Origin: Coix lacryma-jobi var. lacryma-jobi
Taxonomy: Eukaryota > Streptophyta > Magnoliopsida > Poales > Poaceae
Reading direction: 5' to 3'
DNA length: 64,000 bases
Assembly (NCBI GenBank): GCA_009763385.1
Contig: CM019831.1
Span: forward strand, 15,464,080-15,528,079
Shown here: one piece after another, positions 33,584 through 44,832 of the stretch
Layout of the letters: every line of letters begins with the position of its first letter
How positions within the stretch are numbered: the stretch's first letter is position 1
Made by a program: the position numbers and the translations under genes
The notes under the pieces: model-generated
What the model saw: the letters and a program-made list of their open reading frames with translations, nothing else
Databases searched by the model: none
Told to the model about the DNA's origin: nothing

Positions 33584-35015
33584 TGTTGACACTTCTTAGC
33601 GTCGCTACTAAGAATAGAGTTTTAGTCTATCCTCGGCAACGGCACCAGAAATGCTTGTTGGTATTTCTTAGCATAAGCAGAAAAGTCCGCAAGCGCACGG
33701 AAGTACCGTTGTAGCACTTCACCCGGAAGTATTCAGGGTATCGTATTTTCCATAGGGAATGGTGTGCTATAGCCTCTTGGTCGATCAAGTCCTCCTAGAT
33801 GAGACAAGAAGAAGGGTAATGAGGGTAGCAAGGTTTCTCTAGGTAACGGATCCTTAAGTGATCTAACTCAGCCAAACGTAGCCTGCTTCGGTCAATGGGT
33901 GGAGACAGGTTTCCTAGTCTATGCCGATACAGCTCTTCCTGGATTCCTGAACGTGGGTGGATTACAAAGGATGGATAGGGCTGTCATGACCTGCCGCCTA
34001 CCTCCTCAACCGTGGAGAACCAGGCAACCAACCTGCAACCACTTAGCCTAAATACCACGTTTACGCTAAGGGCCACTACTCTAGCGGTAGCTAGGACTTG
34101 CTCCCTCTCGCTAAAGCACTCACCCGAGGGTGAACGATCGGTCCAGCAAGCTATGAAAGTGAAAGCTAGAACACGATAAGAAATCATAAACAAAGATTGA
34201 CACGAACCTTAATACTCCAAGTAGTATTGCGATTCGTCAAGGTACAAGCGAAGTTGTACTGGCGATTCCGGTATTCCTTCCGCTAAGTGTATACGTACAC
34301 TTGAGGAGGTAGCCGACAACTCCGGTACTTCTCCAACTCGCACTCACTCACTCCCTATTCTAGTTAGTTACTAGAACTAAGATATATGAGGCACTACTCC
34401 TTCTTCCATGGATCCTTCTTGAGATATGATCAATGAGCACTTGGATGATTTGTGAGGAGGGTGGAGGTCTTCTTTTATAGGTGGAGGTGCCTTGGAGGGG
34501 TGGAGAGCCTCCTCTCTCCACATGGAAAGTGCAAACCGACCTTACAGGGTACATTGAACCTGGGCACCTTGATAACCGACATGAGATAGGCGATTGCAGG
34601 CGACCGTTCAAATTTGAACGTGTTTGGCGCTTCTAGTGGTGCGGGCGCACCCCTGGTGGCCCGCCTCGCCACCACCTTTCTCTGGTGGGCTTTGGAGTGG
34701 ATGTGGGCCATGTCTATGTGGGGTGTTAGCCCAGATTTGGAGTTTTATGGGCTTTGAGCTCTATTTCTTCTCTTGACAGGGCCCTGATTTGCATGGTATT
34801 AGGCCTATTCCCCCTTGGGCTCATATCGGGTGCATTTACATGCCATATGTTGTATGTGTTGGAGCTCGTTTTTAGTCGTTTACGTGAATGCCCTCCTGCA
34901 ATTGACCAAACACTAAAACTTGTGGAAATAGTTAGTTGTAAGCCCTATTCTATGTTTGGTGTTGGTTTTCTGTGAGTCTTGGCGGTTATAAAGTATGAGT
35001 TTAGGACCGCCAACA
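33584..35015 (-). mobile_element. 3' LTR of E3
   Basis: On the minus strand it runs TGTTGGCGGTCCTAAACTC to AAGTGTCAACA, 1432 bp. It contains one internal PBS-like module (33630-33647). Compared with the 5' LTR it keeps about 50 bp, around 34605-34660, that the other lost. Confidence 0.92.
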
Positions 35016-38000
35016 ACTCCCCCACACTTACCCCTTTACTCGTCCTCGAGTAAAGTTTTGGAGATAAAAGTAAACACGAGCATAACATTCCTGAGATATA
35101 CAACTATTATAAAGATCATTCCAAATCATTTCTTACACAGGTGGGATATGTGGCACTGTCTAACATGTTTCCTTGGGATGTTGAAAAGTGGAACAACTCT
35201 TGAAGCAAAGTCATCTTCCCTGATTCACATCTTAGCAACTTGGAGGTTTTAAAAGTTTTATCAAGAAAAGCATAGTTCACTTTTTACACTCCTCAAATGA
35301 TGCTCTCGGATCACTCGATGGTGTATGATTCCTTACCAAGGCATAGCAGAGTTTTGCCTTCTTTTGTTGTCCCTACTTCTAAAAGGCTTATGTGGAGCTC
35401 AGTAGGGATAAACATGATTGCATACTTGTATTGCATATATTGTAAAGTCAAATCGAGGATCCAAGGAGAGAAGTGTCATACTCTTAGATCAAGATGTGCA
35501 TGTGTGTGGACTATGATATGAAAAATACTCCTTTTGTGGATATGATCTCTCTCTATAACTTATTACCTTGAGACATGGCTATCTTTCTCTTTTTTTTCTA
35601 AGCATGAGCCTTCATGTGCTCATCATTTTTTCGGTGGGTATTGAATATACCCCTAATTCTACTGCGGGCACTTGCCCATTTTCTTCTCTTTTTGTTCCTT
35701 TTTTTTCTTTGGGACCTTTATGTGTTCCTCTTTTTTTCATACATATTTTTGCATAGCCCATGTCTCTTCTTTTAAAACATATATGTAGAGAGAAATCACT
35801 ATTCTAAATCATGGAGTATAAAAAGACATTTTTTGTCTACCCCCAGTGTAGGAGCAGAGCTTTTTGGTGGAACTAAATGGAGGCATGTTTTTGCGCACTC
35901 CCAATGTAGGAGCGGCAAGTATATGTGGAGTGTGCATGATCTTGATCTTGGGAGCATGATAAATCTCTCAACAAGGGTCAACAATACTTGACCAAACTCA
36001 ACACAATAACAAGCAGCGTATGTAGAAAGCTTGAAACTTTTTGTAAGATAACAAATTTGTCTTTGGTAGGAATTTCTCAACAAATGAGGAGTATGTAACA
36101 CTATGGTTTTATATCATTTTTTTCTTCAAAACAAATTCTCCAAGTACTTCGAATAGAAACGGTAGGATTCATAAGCCAGAACTATATCACACTTCACAAC
36201 ATCTTAGTCATCACGATTTTCCTATCAAAATATTTTCCCACAAGCATAAGTACATGTATATGGAACAAACTTTATGCAAGCTTCTATCTCAAAGATGTTA
36301 TGAACATGTCACTTTTTCAAATTTTAAGACAAAGTGTGGTTAAGTTCTTTGCAAGGAAGTAAGAAGCAGTTGTTGGTTCATTGAGTTTAATTTTAGTGGT
36401 CAAGTTTTATGTATGTTTAAACTCAAGAACTAAGGAAGCTGAGGAGAGTGTTGCACAAACCATCGTTTGAAGATGAAGAATTGATGAAGATTCAAAGGTG
36501 GTTTGGCTGAATTATAAGTTCAGCCAATCCCCCTTGAGCTATTGGTCCTGGCCTCCTTTATGTCAAGGCGATCGATGTTTGTGCAACATGTGGGGGGAGA
36601 TCTCGAATGTGTGGTAGTTGAGCTTGAGAGATCTCCCCCACACTTTGTTCTTGTACCTCTTTTTATTTTTAACATAGAAACAAAGAAGGAAAATATAACA
36701 AGGGCTCTACCAGCTGGAACACTGGGGAGCCCGGATTTATTTTATTATTATTGTTATCATCTTTTTTTATGGCAACATTGAGAAAGAATATATCCATTCT
36801 TAAGGAAAATTGAAAACATAAAACTCAAGAAAACATGGATAAAAAAGGTTGCCAATATTTTTAAAAGAGAGAGAGTTTCATTTTTTTCAAAAGGATTTTT
36901 TTTCTGTTCACCAAACTTCTTATCTTTGAAAAACAACTCAAACAAGGCTTAAGGTAAAACATGCAGCACAAGTCTAGCCTTGGTTTTATCTCCATCAAAA
37001 GAATTACTTTTATTGCTTATGAAAGTAGCTCAAAGTTCATTAACCAAAATTAAACACCATGTTTAAACTTTGATTAAAGATGGTCATTTTAACCTAAGCA
37101 CCATGCTTAATTTAAAAGACCTATGGGTATACCAATTGAATACACCTAAACCAGAGCATACGACATAAACAAGGGAAGCATGAATTTGAACAGAATATGA
37201 AGACAAACATGAGTAAATGGGTTGGTGAATATTTATTACCTTTGCATACCTGAGTGTGTTCACCGGCGGCATCTGTAGATTTGAGTTTTTGAAGTTGCCA
37301 TAGCGGTGGCTTGAAGGTCTGACTCGGGCCATCAGCAAGGCTAAGTCACACACGTGGATGGTGTGTTTGAACCGTGGGCCTTGATGGTGCTAGCAAAGGC
37401 CTTTAGAAGAGGAGCTCTTGTCTTGCTTGTAGGAGTGGAATGCGGCGATGCAAGGCTTGTATGAGATGATAGGTGTACCAAGACTTGCATGCACGGGGTG
37501 GAGTCAGGTGGATGTTTGAGATGAAGAAATGGAACCACTCTGCTTCTCCTTTCTCTTCCACTCTCTTCTTTTTCTCTCCCTTTTTTAGATATCTTTTTTT
37601 CTTTCTCTTTTTTTGGAAGGTACATGGGTGTTTGTGAAGGCCATGTGGTGCCACCCAGCTCCTTCTTCTTTCCACCATTTCTTTTTAGCAAGGTCGAGCT
37701 TTTCCCTTTTTGGATGGATGGAACTTGAGCTTCTCAACATCCTCCCCCACACTTGGACTTTTGTATAAAAGTCAAGTGTGGCATGTTGAGGGACTCAGTG
37801 TTCTATCACTGGCAGTGTAGCTCTTATGCTCCTTGTCATTGTATCTTCCCCCGATCTTCTTGATCTTAACTGTAAGATTAGCGAACAGGAATACCCGAAG
37901 GTGCATACAAACGAGATAGCATGTTCTTGCTTTTATTGAAAAGGAAGATGGTGCTTTGTTTTTGTTTTTTTTTTTGATAATCCGGGGTATCTCCCGGCAG

Positions 38001-38113
38001 TGCTTTGATTATGGTCATAAGCTTGACCTTGGGAAACCTTTGGAATTTTTTTTTATGTCAATGAGGTGGTTTCCCCTCCAACACCAACCTTTTGAGGACT
38101 TGATCTGCAAAAC
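35016..38113 (-). other. 3' untranslated region of E3
   Basis: This is about 3.1 kb of AT-rich, T-tract-rich sequence without coding signal. It resembles the 3' regions of C and A at short motifs (CCCCTAATTCTACNGCGGGCACTTGCCC near 35650, and GCATAGCCCATG near 35752). Long C-free and G-free tracts around 37540-37620 give spurious Lys/Glu-rich frames. The purine primer is next to the LTR. Confidence 0.7.
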
Positions 38114-38902
38114 TCATAACAAGATACCACAAAATTTGCAAAATTTATGATAAACAAACCTATCTACAACAACCCTTTTAAGGATTCTAGGAATGGAGAG
38201 CAAAAGGGGATTGAAGATTTTGCAAATGAGGTTAGAGTTGCAGATCAAAGCGAGAAATTCTTCAAATGAGCATGGACTTGGCGCGGTAGGAAGGAGATAG
38301 CTTCCATGCTCATGGAAATTTGAGGTAGAGGATGATGTTGAATTGGGAAGCTCGAAAGTATTCCCAAAGTCAGCATCACAGGAAAGGTTCCCCTCAAATT
38401 CAAAGAAACATATCAGTGCTTCCTCTTTAGGAAGATCAGGAGTTTCTCCTAAATCGTCCTCTACTTGGATGAAATGTTCAGCATCTTCTTCCAAGGACAA
38501 CCCAGGGGTCTCGAAAGGTTGCACCGACATAACCATTTTGGGCTTATTTGTAAAGGAGAGGGGTTCAGCCACGGAATTTTTGGCTTGAACGATTGGTATG
38601 GAAAAGTTTTCCCTCCCTATCTTGACAGCTAATTCCCCAGTCATTGGAGGTTCTTCCAACAGTTTTCGTAGGGAGAGCCCGATCAAGACATCAAAGTCTT
38701 GAATGTCAAAGACGTGGAAGTCTAGCATCAGCACACTATCGTCATGCTTAATTGATATTCTGTGAAGGATGCCTAGACCGTCTCTGACTGTTTTTGCATC
38801 GAGCCTTAATTTCTTTCCGGTCGGGATGAAAGGCTCATGAGGCAACGTGTTCGCAAAAGATGTGGACATTATGTTCACCCCGACTGTGGGATTATAAGGC
38901 AC
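38114..38902 (-). pseudogene. E3 retropepsin-like domain lacking the catalytic Asp
   Basis: It continues the gag frame after a TAG (38911-38909). The fold is recognisable by VNIMSTSFA after the active-site loop, a central strand pair (VLMLDFHVFDIQDFDVLIG) and LRKLLEE. Where other Athila proteases have CDLGAS or CDIGS, this one has YNPTVG, so the catalytic aspartate is missing. A long acidic, Ser/Pro-rich tail follows and the frame ends at 38114. I recall similar NPTVGVN proteins among hypothetical proteins of grass genomes, so the loss is probably lineage-wide. Confidence 0.68.
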
Positions 38903-38908
38903 TTCTAT

Positions 38909-39907
38909 CTAGTCTCTGCCAATTTTAGCGTGGATGATTGAACAAGAGGGACTGATCTGAATTTCTTTAGAAGAGAGTTCCACTTGTTTCACCCAATCGC
39001 TACTTATAATGGAGGGCAACTCCTCTGTACGAAGAATTTCTTTAGGAGGTTCACGAGGAGTGGCAAGAACTGGAGGCTTCTTCTGGCATGAAGGCTTCGA
39101 GGTATCTACGTAATTATCAAGACGTTCTTCCTCGAAGAACGAAAAATCTGAAGGGAAGAAAACTTCCTTCGAAGGTTCCGTTAGTGATGAGGGTCTCTGA
39201 GTTTGAATCTCGGGTTCGGTTCTAACCGAAGAGACCTCCTCATGTTGTGGTTCACTTTCCGTTTGGAGGGGGTCAGGAAGGGGCATGTTTTCTAGAATGA
39301 GATCTAGAAGAGCCTCTCCTTCCTCTGTGGTTTTACACAGGAAGGATCCTCCAGCGGAAATGTCCAGTTGTAGGGCAGACTCCTTGTTCAGCCCTAACCA
39401 GAAATGATGCAACATTACATGATTAGGGAGAGACAAGTCTAGGCCTGATCGTGAAAGGGTTGTAAATCTCTCTCAGGCTACACCTAACGACTCCTTCTCA
39501 TATTGACGGTAGTTGAGTATCTCTTGTCGTAGGTTTGCAATACGAGATATGGGAAAGAATGTGATACAAAACTTGTTTCGCAAGTCCTTCCAATCTCCGT
39601 TAACCTTTCCTATGTTATTGTTATACCATTGTTTCGCCCTCTCAGAAAGAGAGAACGGAAACAACTTCCAACGCAATGTTTCTTGTGACATACCCACAAT
39701 TGTCAGGCATGCACAGAGTTGCTCAAACTCCCGTAAGTGATGATAGGGGTTTTCACTATCGAACCCCGAGAAGGGTTGTTCACGAACCATGGCTACAAAG
39801 CCAGGGCGGACTTCATAGCCAGAAGGTGTGATTGGCTTTGACGATTGTGGTGGCTCGCAGAACTCGGCCCGTGGAGTGGATAGGTTTTGGATTGTAGATG
39901 GCTCCAT
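38909..39907 (-). pseudogene. E3 gag
   Basis: ATG 39907 (MEPSTIQNLS) starts 106 nt after the last LTR end. The gag domain shows FSGFDSENPYHHLREFEQLC, LRWKLFPFSLSERAKQWY and FCITFFPISRIANLRQEI, aligned with the C and D gags. A TGA at 39475-39473 falls where a Trp codon is expected (A*ERF). The second half is Glu/Ser/Pro-rich (EPQHEE, RTEPEIQTQRP) and has no CCHC zinc knuckle, unlike C and D. The whole region 39907-38114 is a single 598-codon frame with two stops. Confidence 0.8.
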
Positions 39908-39987
39908 AGGTTAGGACAAAGAAAAGAAAGATAGAATGCAAAGGATACACGGGCAAACTAGGTTCGGAGACTAAAGGAGATAACCGT

Positions 39988-40157
39988 TCCCCAGCAACGG
40001 CGCCAGAAATGCTTGTTGACACTTCTTAGCGTCGCTACTAAGAATAGATTTTTAATCTATCCCTGGGAACGACGCCAGAAATGCTTGTTGACACTTCTTA
40101 GCGTCGCTACTAAGAATAGAGTTTTAATCTATCCCCGGCAACGGCACCAGAAATGCT
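39988..40157 (-). repeat. 72-bp ladder of LTR-end plus PBS modules in E3
   Basis: Three PBS copies lie at 39988-40005, 40060-40077 and 40132-40149, spaced exactly 72 bp. On the minus strand they read TGGCGCCGTTGCTGGGGA, TGGCGTCGTTCCCAGGGA and TGGTGCCGTTGCCGGGGA. Each is preceded by AGCATTTC and an LTR end: TGTCAACA for the first two (boundaries 40014 and 40086) and TACCAACA for the third (about 40158). The 3' LTR contains only the third module and ends at the position equivalent to 40086. Confidence 0.93.
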
Positions 40158-41461
40158 TGTTGGTATTTCTTAGCGTAAGTAGAAAAGTCCGCAAGCGCAC
40201 GGATGTACCGTTGTAGCACTTCACCTAGAAGTATTCAGGGTATCGTATTTTCCACAGGGAATGGTGTGCTATAGCTTCTTGGTCTAGTCCTCCCAGATAA
40301 GATAAGAAGAAGGGTAACGAGGGTAGCAAGGTTTCTCTAGGTAACAGATCCTTAAGTGATCTAACTCAGCCAAACATAGCCTGCTTCGGTCAATGGGTGG
40401 AGATCGGTTTCCTAGTCTATGCCGATACAGCTCTACTTGGATTCCCAAACGTGGGTGGATTACAAAGGACGGACAGGGTTGTCACCACCTACCGCCTACC
40501 TCCTCGACCGTGGAGAACCAGGCAACCAACCTACAACCGCTTAGCCTAAACATCGAGTTTACGTTAAGGGCCACTACTCTAGCGGTAGCTAGGACGTGTG
40601 TCGTCTCGCTAAAGCACTCACCCGAGGGTGAACGATCAGTCCAGCAAGCTATGAAAGCGAAAGCTGGAACACGATAAGAACTCGTAAACAAAGATTGACA
40701 TGAACCTTAATACTCCAAGTAGTATTGCGATTCGTCGAGGTACAAGCAAATTTGTATCGGCGATTCCGGTATTCCTTCCGCTAAGTGTAGATGTACACTT
40801 GAGGAGGTAGCCGACAACTCCGGTACTTCTCCAACTCGCACTCACTCGCTTCCTATTCTAGTTAGCTACTAGAGCTAAGATATATGAGGCACTACTCCTT
40901 CTTCCATGGATCCTTCTTGAGATATGATCAATGAGCACTTGGATGATTTGTGAGGAGGGCGGAGGTCTTCTTTTATAGGTGGAGGTGCCTTGGAGGGGTG
41001 GAGAGCCTCCTCTCTCCACATGGAAAGTCCAAACCGACCTTACAGGGTACATTGAGCCTGGGCACCTTGATAACTGACATGAGATAGGCGGTTGCAGGTG
41101 ACTGGCCCGCCTCGCCACCGCCTTTCTCTGGTGGGCTTTGGAGTGGATGTGGGCCATGTCCATGTGGGGTGTTAGCCCAGATTTGGAGTTTTATGGGCTT
41201 TGAGCTCTATTTCTTCTCTTGACAGGGCCCTGATTTGCATGGTATTGGGCCTATTCCCCCTTGGGCTCATATCGGGTGCATTTACATGCCATATTTTGTA
41301 TGTGTTGGAGCCCGTTTGTAGTCGTTTATGTGAATGCCCTCCTGCAATTGACCAAACACCAAAACATGTGGAAATAGTTAGTTGTAAGCCCTATTCTATG
41401 TTTGGTGTTGGTTTTATGCGAATCTTGGCGGTTATAAAGTATGAGTTTAGGACCGCCAACA
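40086..41461 (-). mobile_element. 5' LTR of E3
   Basis: The boundary at 40086 is chosen because it matches the end of the 3' LTR. A second complete LTR end and PBS 72 bp further in (40014) would make the LTR 1448 bp. It carries a deletion of about 50 bp near 41100 relative to the 3' LTR. Confidence 0.85.
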
Positions 41462-43414
41462 AACACCATCCAACACATAACCTTAAGTTAGCAAGATCTA
41501 AACATGATGATTGAAGAACAGTGCTCGTGTTCATGATGGACATTGGTCTAAAACTATGAACTAGTTCTAGAACGATGAACGATGAACAAGAACATAGCTC
41601 TAATTCAAGAACGTAGCAATGTTGATCATAAGAGAATAAGAACAAGTATGAAAAGAGGAACTTAGTATTATTCATACCAAGTTGATCCTTACAACTTCTC
41701 CTCCTCTGTTGCAAGTAGCGCTTGCTCCAACTACTAGAAGACTAACTAAAGGTAGAGAGCTCCAAGTAAAATGTAAAATGTATGAGATGTGTATATGTGT
41801 GAGATCTGTTTAAGGGGGAGCTCCTACCCCTAGTTTTATACTACAACATGGTCGGTTTGGTGGATCTAAACTTGGAAACCTCGATGAACCGCCTCTGCAT
41901 GCCACCATGCAACCGACCTCTGAAAGTGGGCTCGAGGGGCGCCGGGGGCGGTGCGCCCGCACCATGGGTGCGGTCGCACCCCTAGCACCGCCTCTGGCCA
42001 CCGCCTTCGCGTGGTGGGCTGCTGGCTAGGCCTGGATGTCTTCTATGTGGGGTGTTAGCCCAGATTCGGAGTTTGATGGGCTCCTTCCTTTATTTCTTGA
42101 TTATACGCTTTGTCGGAAAGCGTATTCTTCTCGCCTTTTCCACTGTATTCCTTTCTGTAGCCTGTAAAACAATAATTCTCCAATACAAGTGGAAATAGGT
42201 CAAGGTGATAACATATGTATGCAAGTATGCTTTGTTTTGTCCTTGGTTGGCTTATAAAAGTTATCGGTAAGCACCGCCAATAGTTATGTTAATGAATTAA
42301 GCATACATGTTGTGATCATGTTAACATTAACATTAGGCATTGGATGGATTAGGAGACCCGGGAACTCTGGTCTGCCAGCAGGATACACCGGGCAATTTAG
42401 ACTCCTATCCCCTAGCCGAACGTGGGGGATTACAAGGGACGGACAGGGCTATCACCACTTGCCACCTACCACCTCAACCGTGGACTAAGCCAGGCATTTA
42501 CCCATCTCCATATACCCGAGAACCACTCTCTCGTACATGAAGAACACTTACATCTCCCCGATAAAGATGTAAGCGCACCCGAAGGCACGGTAAAACACCA
42601 TCCAACACATAACCTTAAGTTAGCATGATCTAAACATGATGAATGAAGAACAATGCTCGTGTTCATGATGAACATAGGTCTAAAACTATGAACTAGTTCT
42701 ATAACGATGAACAAGAACATAGCTCTAATTCAAGTACATAGCAATGTTGATCATAAGAGAATAAAAACAAGTATGAAAAGAGGAACTTATTACTCATATC
42801 AAGTTGATCCTTACAACTTCTACTCCTCTCTTGCAAGTAGCACTTGCTCCAACTACTAGAAGACTAACTAAATGTAGAGAGCTCCAAGTGGGAATGTAAA
42901 ATGTGTGATGTAAGATGTGAGATATGTGTGATCCCCTTGAGGGGAGGCTCTCTACCTACATTTATACAACAAAGAGGTCGGTTTCAGAGGATCTAAACTT
43001 GGAAACCCATGGGAACCGCCTCTGCATGCCGCCATGCAACCGCCACAGGAGGTCGGTGGCCAGCGGGGCTAGGCATGGTGCGCCCGCACCCCTGGTGTGG
43101 CCACACACCTGGTGGGCCCACTGGCCACCGCCTTTGTGTGGTGGGCCGTGGGCTTGGTGCTTGTGGTTGCCATGGTGGTCGCTAGCCCAGATTTGATCTT
43201 TAGGTGGGCTTCTTCTTTATTTCTTGATTATACGCTTTGTCAGAAAGTGTATTCTTCTCGCCTTTTCCACTGTATTCCTTTCCGTAGCCTGTAAAACAAT
43301 AATTCTTCAATACAAGTGGAAATAGGTCAAGGTGATAACATATGTATGCAAGTATGCTTTGTTTTGTCCTTGGTTGGCTTATAAAAGTTGTCGGTAAGCA
43401 CCGCCAACAAAGGT

Positions 43415-43874
43415 ACACCGACCCGACAACGTTGGAGGTCCCGCTTTCGTTGGTCTTCAGCTAGAAGAAGTGCCAGAACAAGTCGTAATGAGGCTCTATC
43501 CCCAAATACGCCTCGCAGAAGTGGATGAACACCGCAATGTGCAACATTGAATTCGGATTCAAGTTGCACAAAGTGATTTGGTAATACTCCAGCAATCCAT
43601 GAAGAAAAGGGTGGATTGGGATCCCGAGCCCGCACCTGAAGAATGCCTCGAACACCACAAGCTCATCGGTGTTGGGCGTTGGATACTCCTCCTGGTACGC
43701 TGACCTCCACCCGGCGGTTTCTTCATCTTGGAGAAGGTCGTCCACCATGAGCTCTTCTAGATCCTTCTTCTTCAAGGTGCAGCGGGACCATGCCTTGGCC
43801 CACGTCGGCTTCAGCAACTCCTCCGCCACTGCCTTCTTCGCCGCCTTCGACTTGCTCGACTTCTTCGGTGCCAT
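43415..43874 (-). pseudogene. T1 antisense gene, N-terminal part (Transposase_28-like)
   Basis: ATG 43874 opens a frame with a basic N-terminus (KKSSKSKAAKKA). It then matches the family annotated in Pfam as putative gypsy-type transposon (Transposase_28), with FFRCGLGIPIHPFLHGLL, NPNSMLHIAVFIHFCEAYLG and PHYDLFWHFF. A TAG at 43463-43461 interrupts it. The same frame continues to the element C insertion and resumes at 24186 as QLRDGM. The gene is antisense to T1 and lies between integrase and the 3' LTR, the standard place for extra ORFs in Tat elements. Its biochemical function is not known to me. Confidence 0.72.
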
Positions 43875-44832
43875 CTCTCCTTTAGTGGATCTGGATCTGG
43901 ATCAGATCTAGATTTGGGTTTGGAAGTTCTGCGCGTGTGGAAGCTGGAAGATGAGGAGGTAGTGGGCTGAGTGCTCAAGGCTCCGGCAAGTGAAGGGTCA
44001 CCACCGCAGACTCCGCTTTTTATGTTGTGCGGCGCGTCCCTCCGCCTCCAGGTTTTTTGGGAGTTCGCGCCTAATGCTCCCACGATCGCCACAACGCTCG
44101 CCGGTTTCTCCGCGTACCGTTTCGGCCTACTGATGGGTTGCTAAGGCTCCGGTTTGCGATTCGACCCACTTGTTCCCCGCTGGCCTAAATGCTTTTCTAT
44201 TTATTTGCGCCGATATTACTAATATTTTCACAAAGTATGCTGCAGTCTCGGGGACTGGACTCACATATCAGAAATAATTTTTTGCAGATGCTTTGTTACT
44301 ACTACAGTAACTGTTCACCAACTTCTTCAGCTCGGGGACTCTAGGCTCGGGGACTTCGTTAGCTGCAAAAGCTTGGCACCACGTGTCTTCAACGCCTGCT
44401 ACCAAGCTCGGGGACTAAGTGGATACACTTCACCTTGCGGTGAATGTATTTTCTTTTTCCTGATAATTCAAGGACGTTTCTTCAAAGTGGATTTGCACAG
44501 ACTTCTACTAGGACCTAGTTGTCCCTTATAGTCTTGCAAGCTCCAAGTGGATACACTTCACCAGAAGAAAGATCTTCAAATTTTTCTTCAACACTTTATG
44601 TCCTTTCGGCAGAACAGTCCCAGATTCCGACGGATTTGACCTGGTCTCTTGTAATGCTTCAGTGCTCCCGACCAGTTTTACCTGGTTGGAAGATCTCTCC
44701 AGATGTGTTCCCGGCCAGACAATCTGGTCGGAGGTCATCTCCAACATCACCCAGATCAAGCGACCAGGTTGAACCTGCTCGGAAGACATCAGAATGCTCT
44801 GCTCGACGGATACAAAGTGCTCGGGGACTAGC
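43875..44832 (+). other. T1 promoter side of the antisense gene, PPT-like repeats
   Basis: The first ~250 bp would hold the antisense promoter and leader. Further right the motif CTCGGGGACT occurs five times (44247, 44331, 44346, 44407 and 44820). The last copy, followed by AGC, directly precedes the 3' LTR and is the polypurine primer. The sequence CCAAGTGGATACACTTCACC or close forms occurs near 44415 and 44543. Confidence 0.65.

Larger units (their letters stand above)
33584..41461 (-). mobile_element. Athila-like non-autonomous element E3, complete
   Basis: Both LTRs are present and the TSD AACAC flanks them (33579-33583 and 41462-41466). It is 7878 bp long. The minus-strand order is: 5' LTR (41461 to about 40086 or 40014), tandem PBS modules, gag plus protease-like frame (39907 to 38114), 3 kb untranslated region, polypurine tract (GTGTGGGGGAGT next to 35016) and 3' LTR (35015-33584). 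There is no reverse transcriptase, RNase H or integrase. Confidence 0.93.
32692..42282 (-). mobile_element. Solo LTR B, split by element E3
   Basis: The TSD GTTAT at 32687-32691 and 42283-42287 bounds it. The LTR itself is 32692-33583 plus 41467-42282 (about 1708 bp) and is the same family and orientation as the LTR of C into which it inserted. With a TSD and only one LTR it is a solo LTR. Its outer terminus has decayed from CCAACA to CCAATA. Confidence 0.9.
24187..43409 (-). mobile_element. Athila-like element C, with D2, B and E3 nested
   Basis: The TSD AAGGT at 24182-24186 and 43410-43414 bounds it. Reading on the minus strand the order is: 5' LTR (43409 to 32128, split by B), PBS, gag-protease (31978 to 28524, split by D2), 3' ORF (about 28440 to 27417), 3' untranslated region, polypurine tract and 3' LTR (25883 to 24187). 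Reverse transcriptase, RNase H and integrase are absent between protease and the 3' ORF. Removing the nested insertions leaves about 8 kb. Confidence 0.92.
32128..43409 (-). mobile_element. 5' LTR of element C, split by solo LTR B
   Basis: The LTR consists of 42288-43409 plus 32128-32691, 1686 bp together, against 1697 bp for the 3' LTR. The terminal TGTTGGCGGTGCTTACCG is intact at 43409. The other end has mutated to TCAATA. B was inserted after GTTAT, which is duplicated. Confidence 0.9.

Noticed and set aside
37341..37691. Minus-strand Lys/Glu-rich frame in the E3 3' region
   Set aside because: It is driven by a T/C-rich low-complexity tract (37540-37620) in untranslated sequence.
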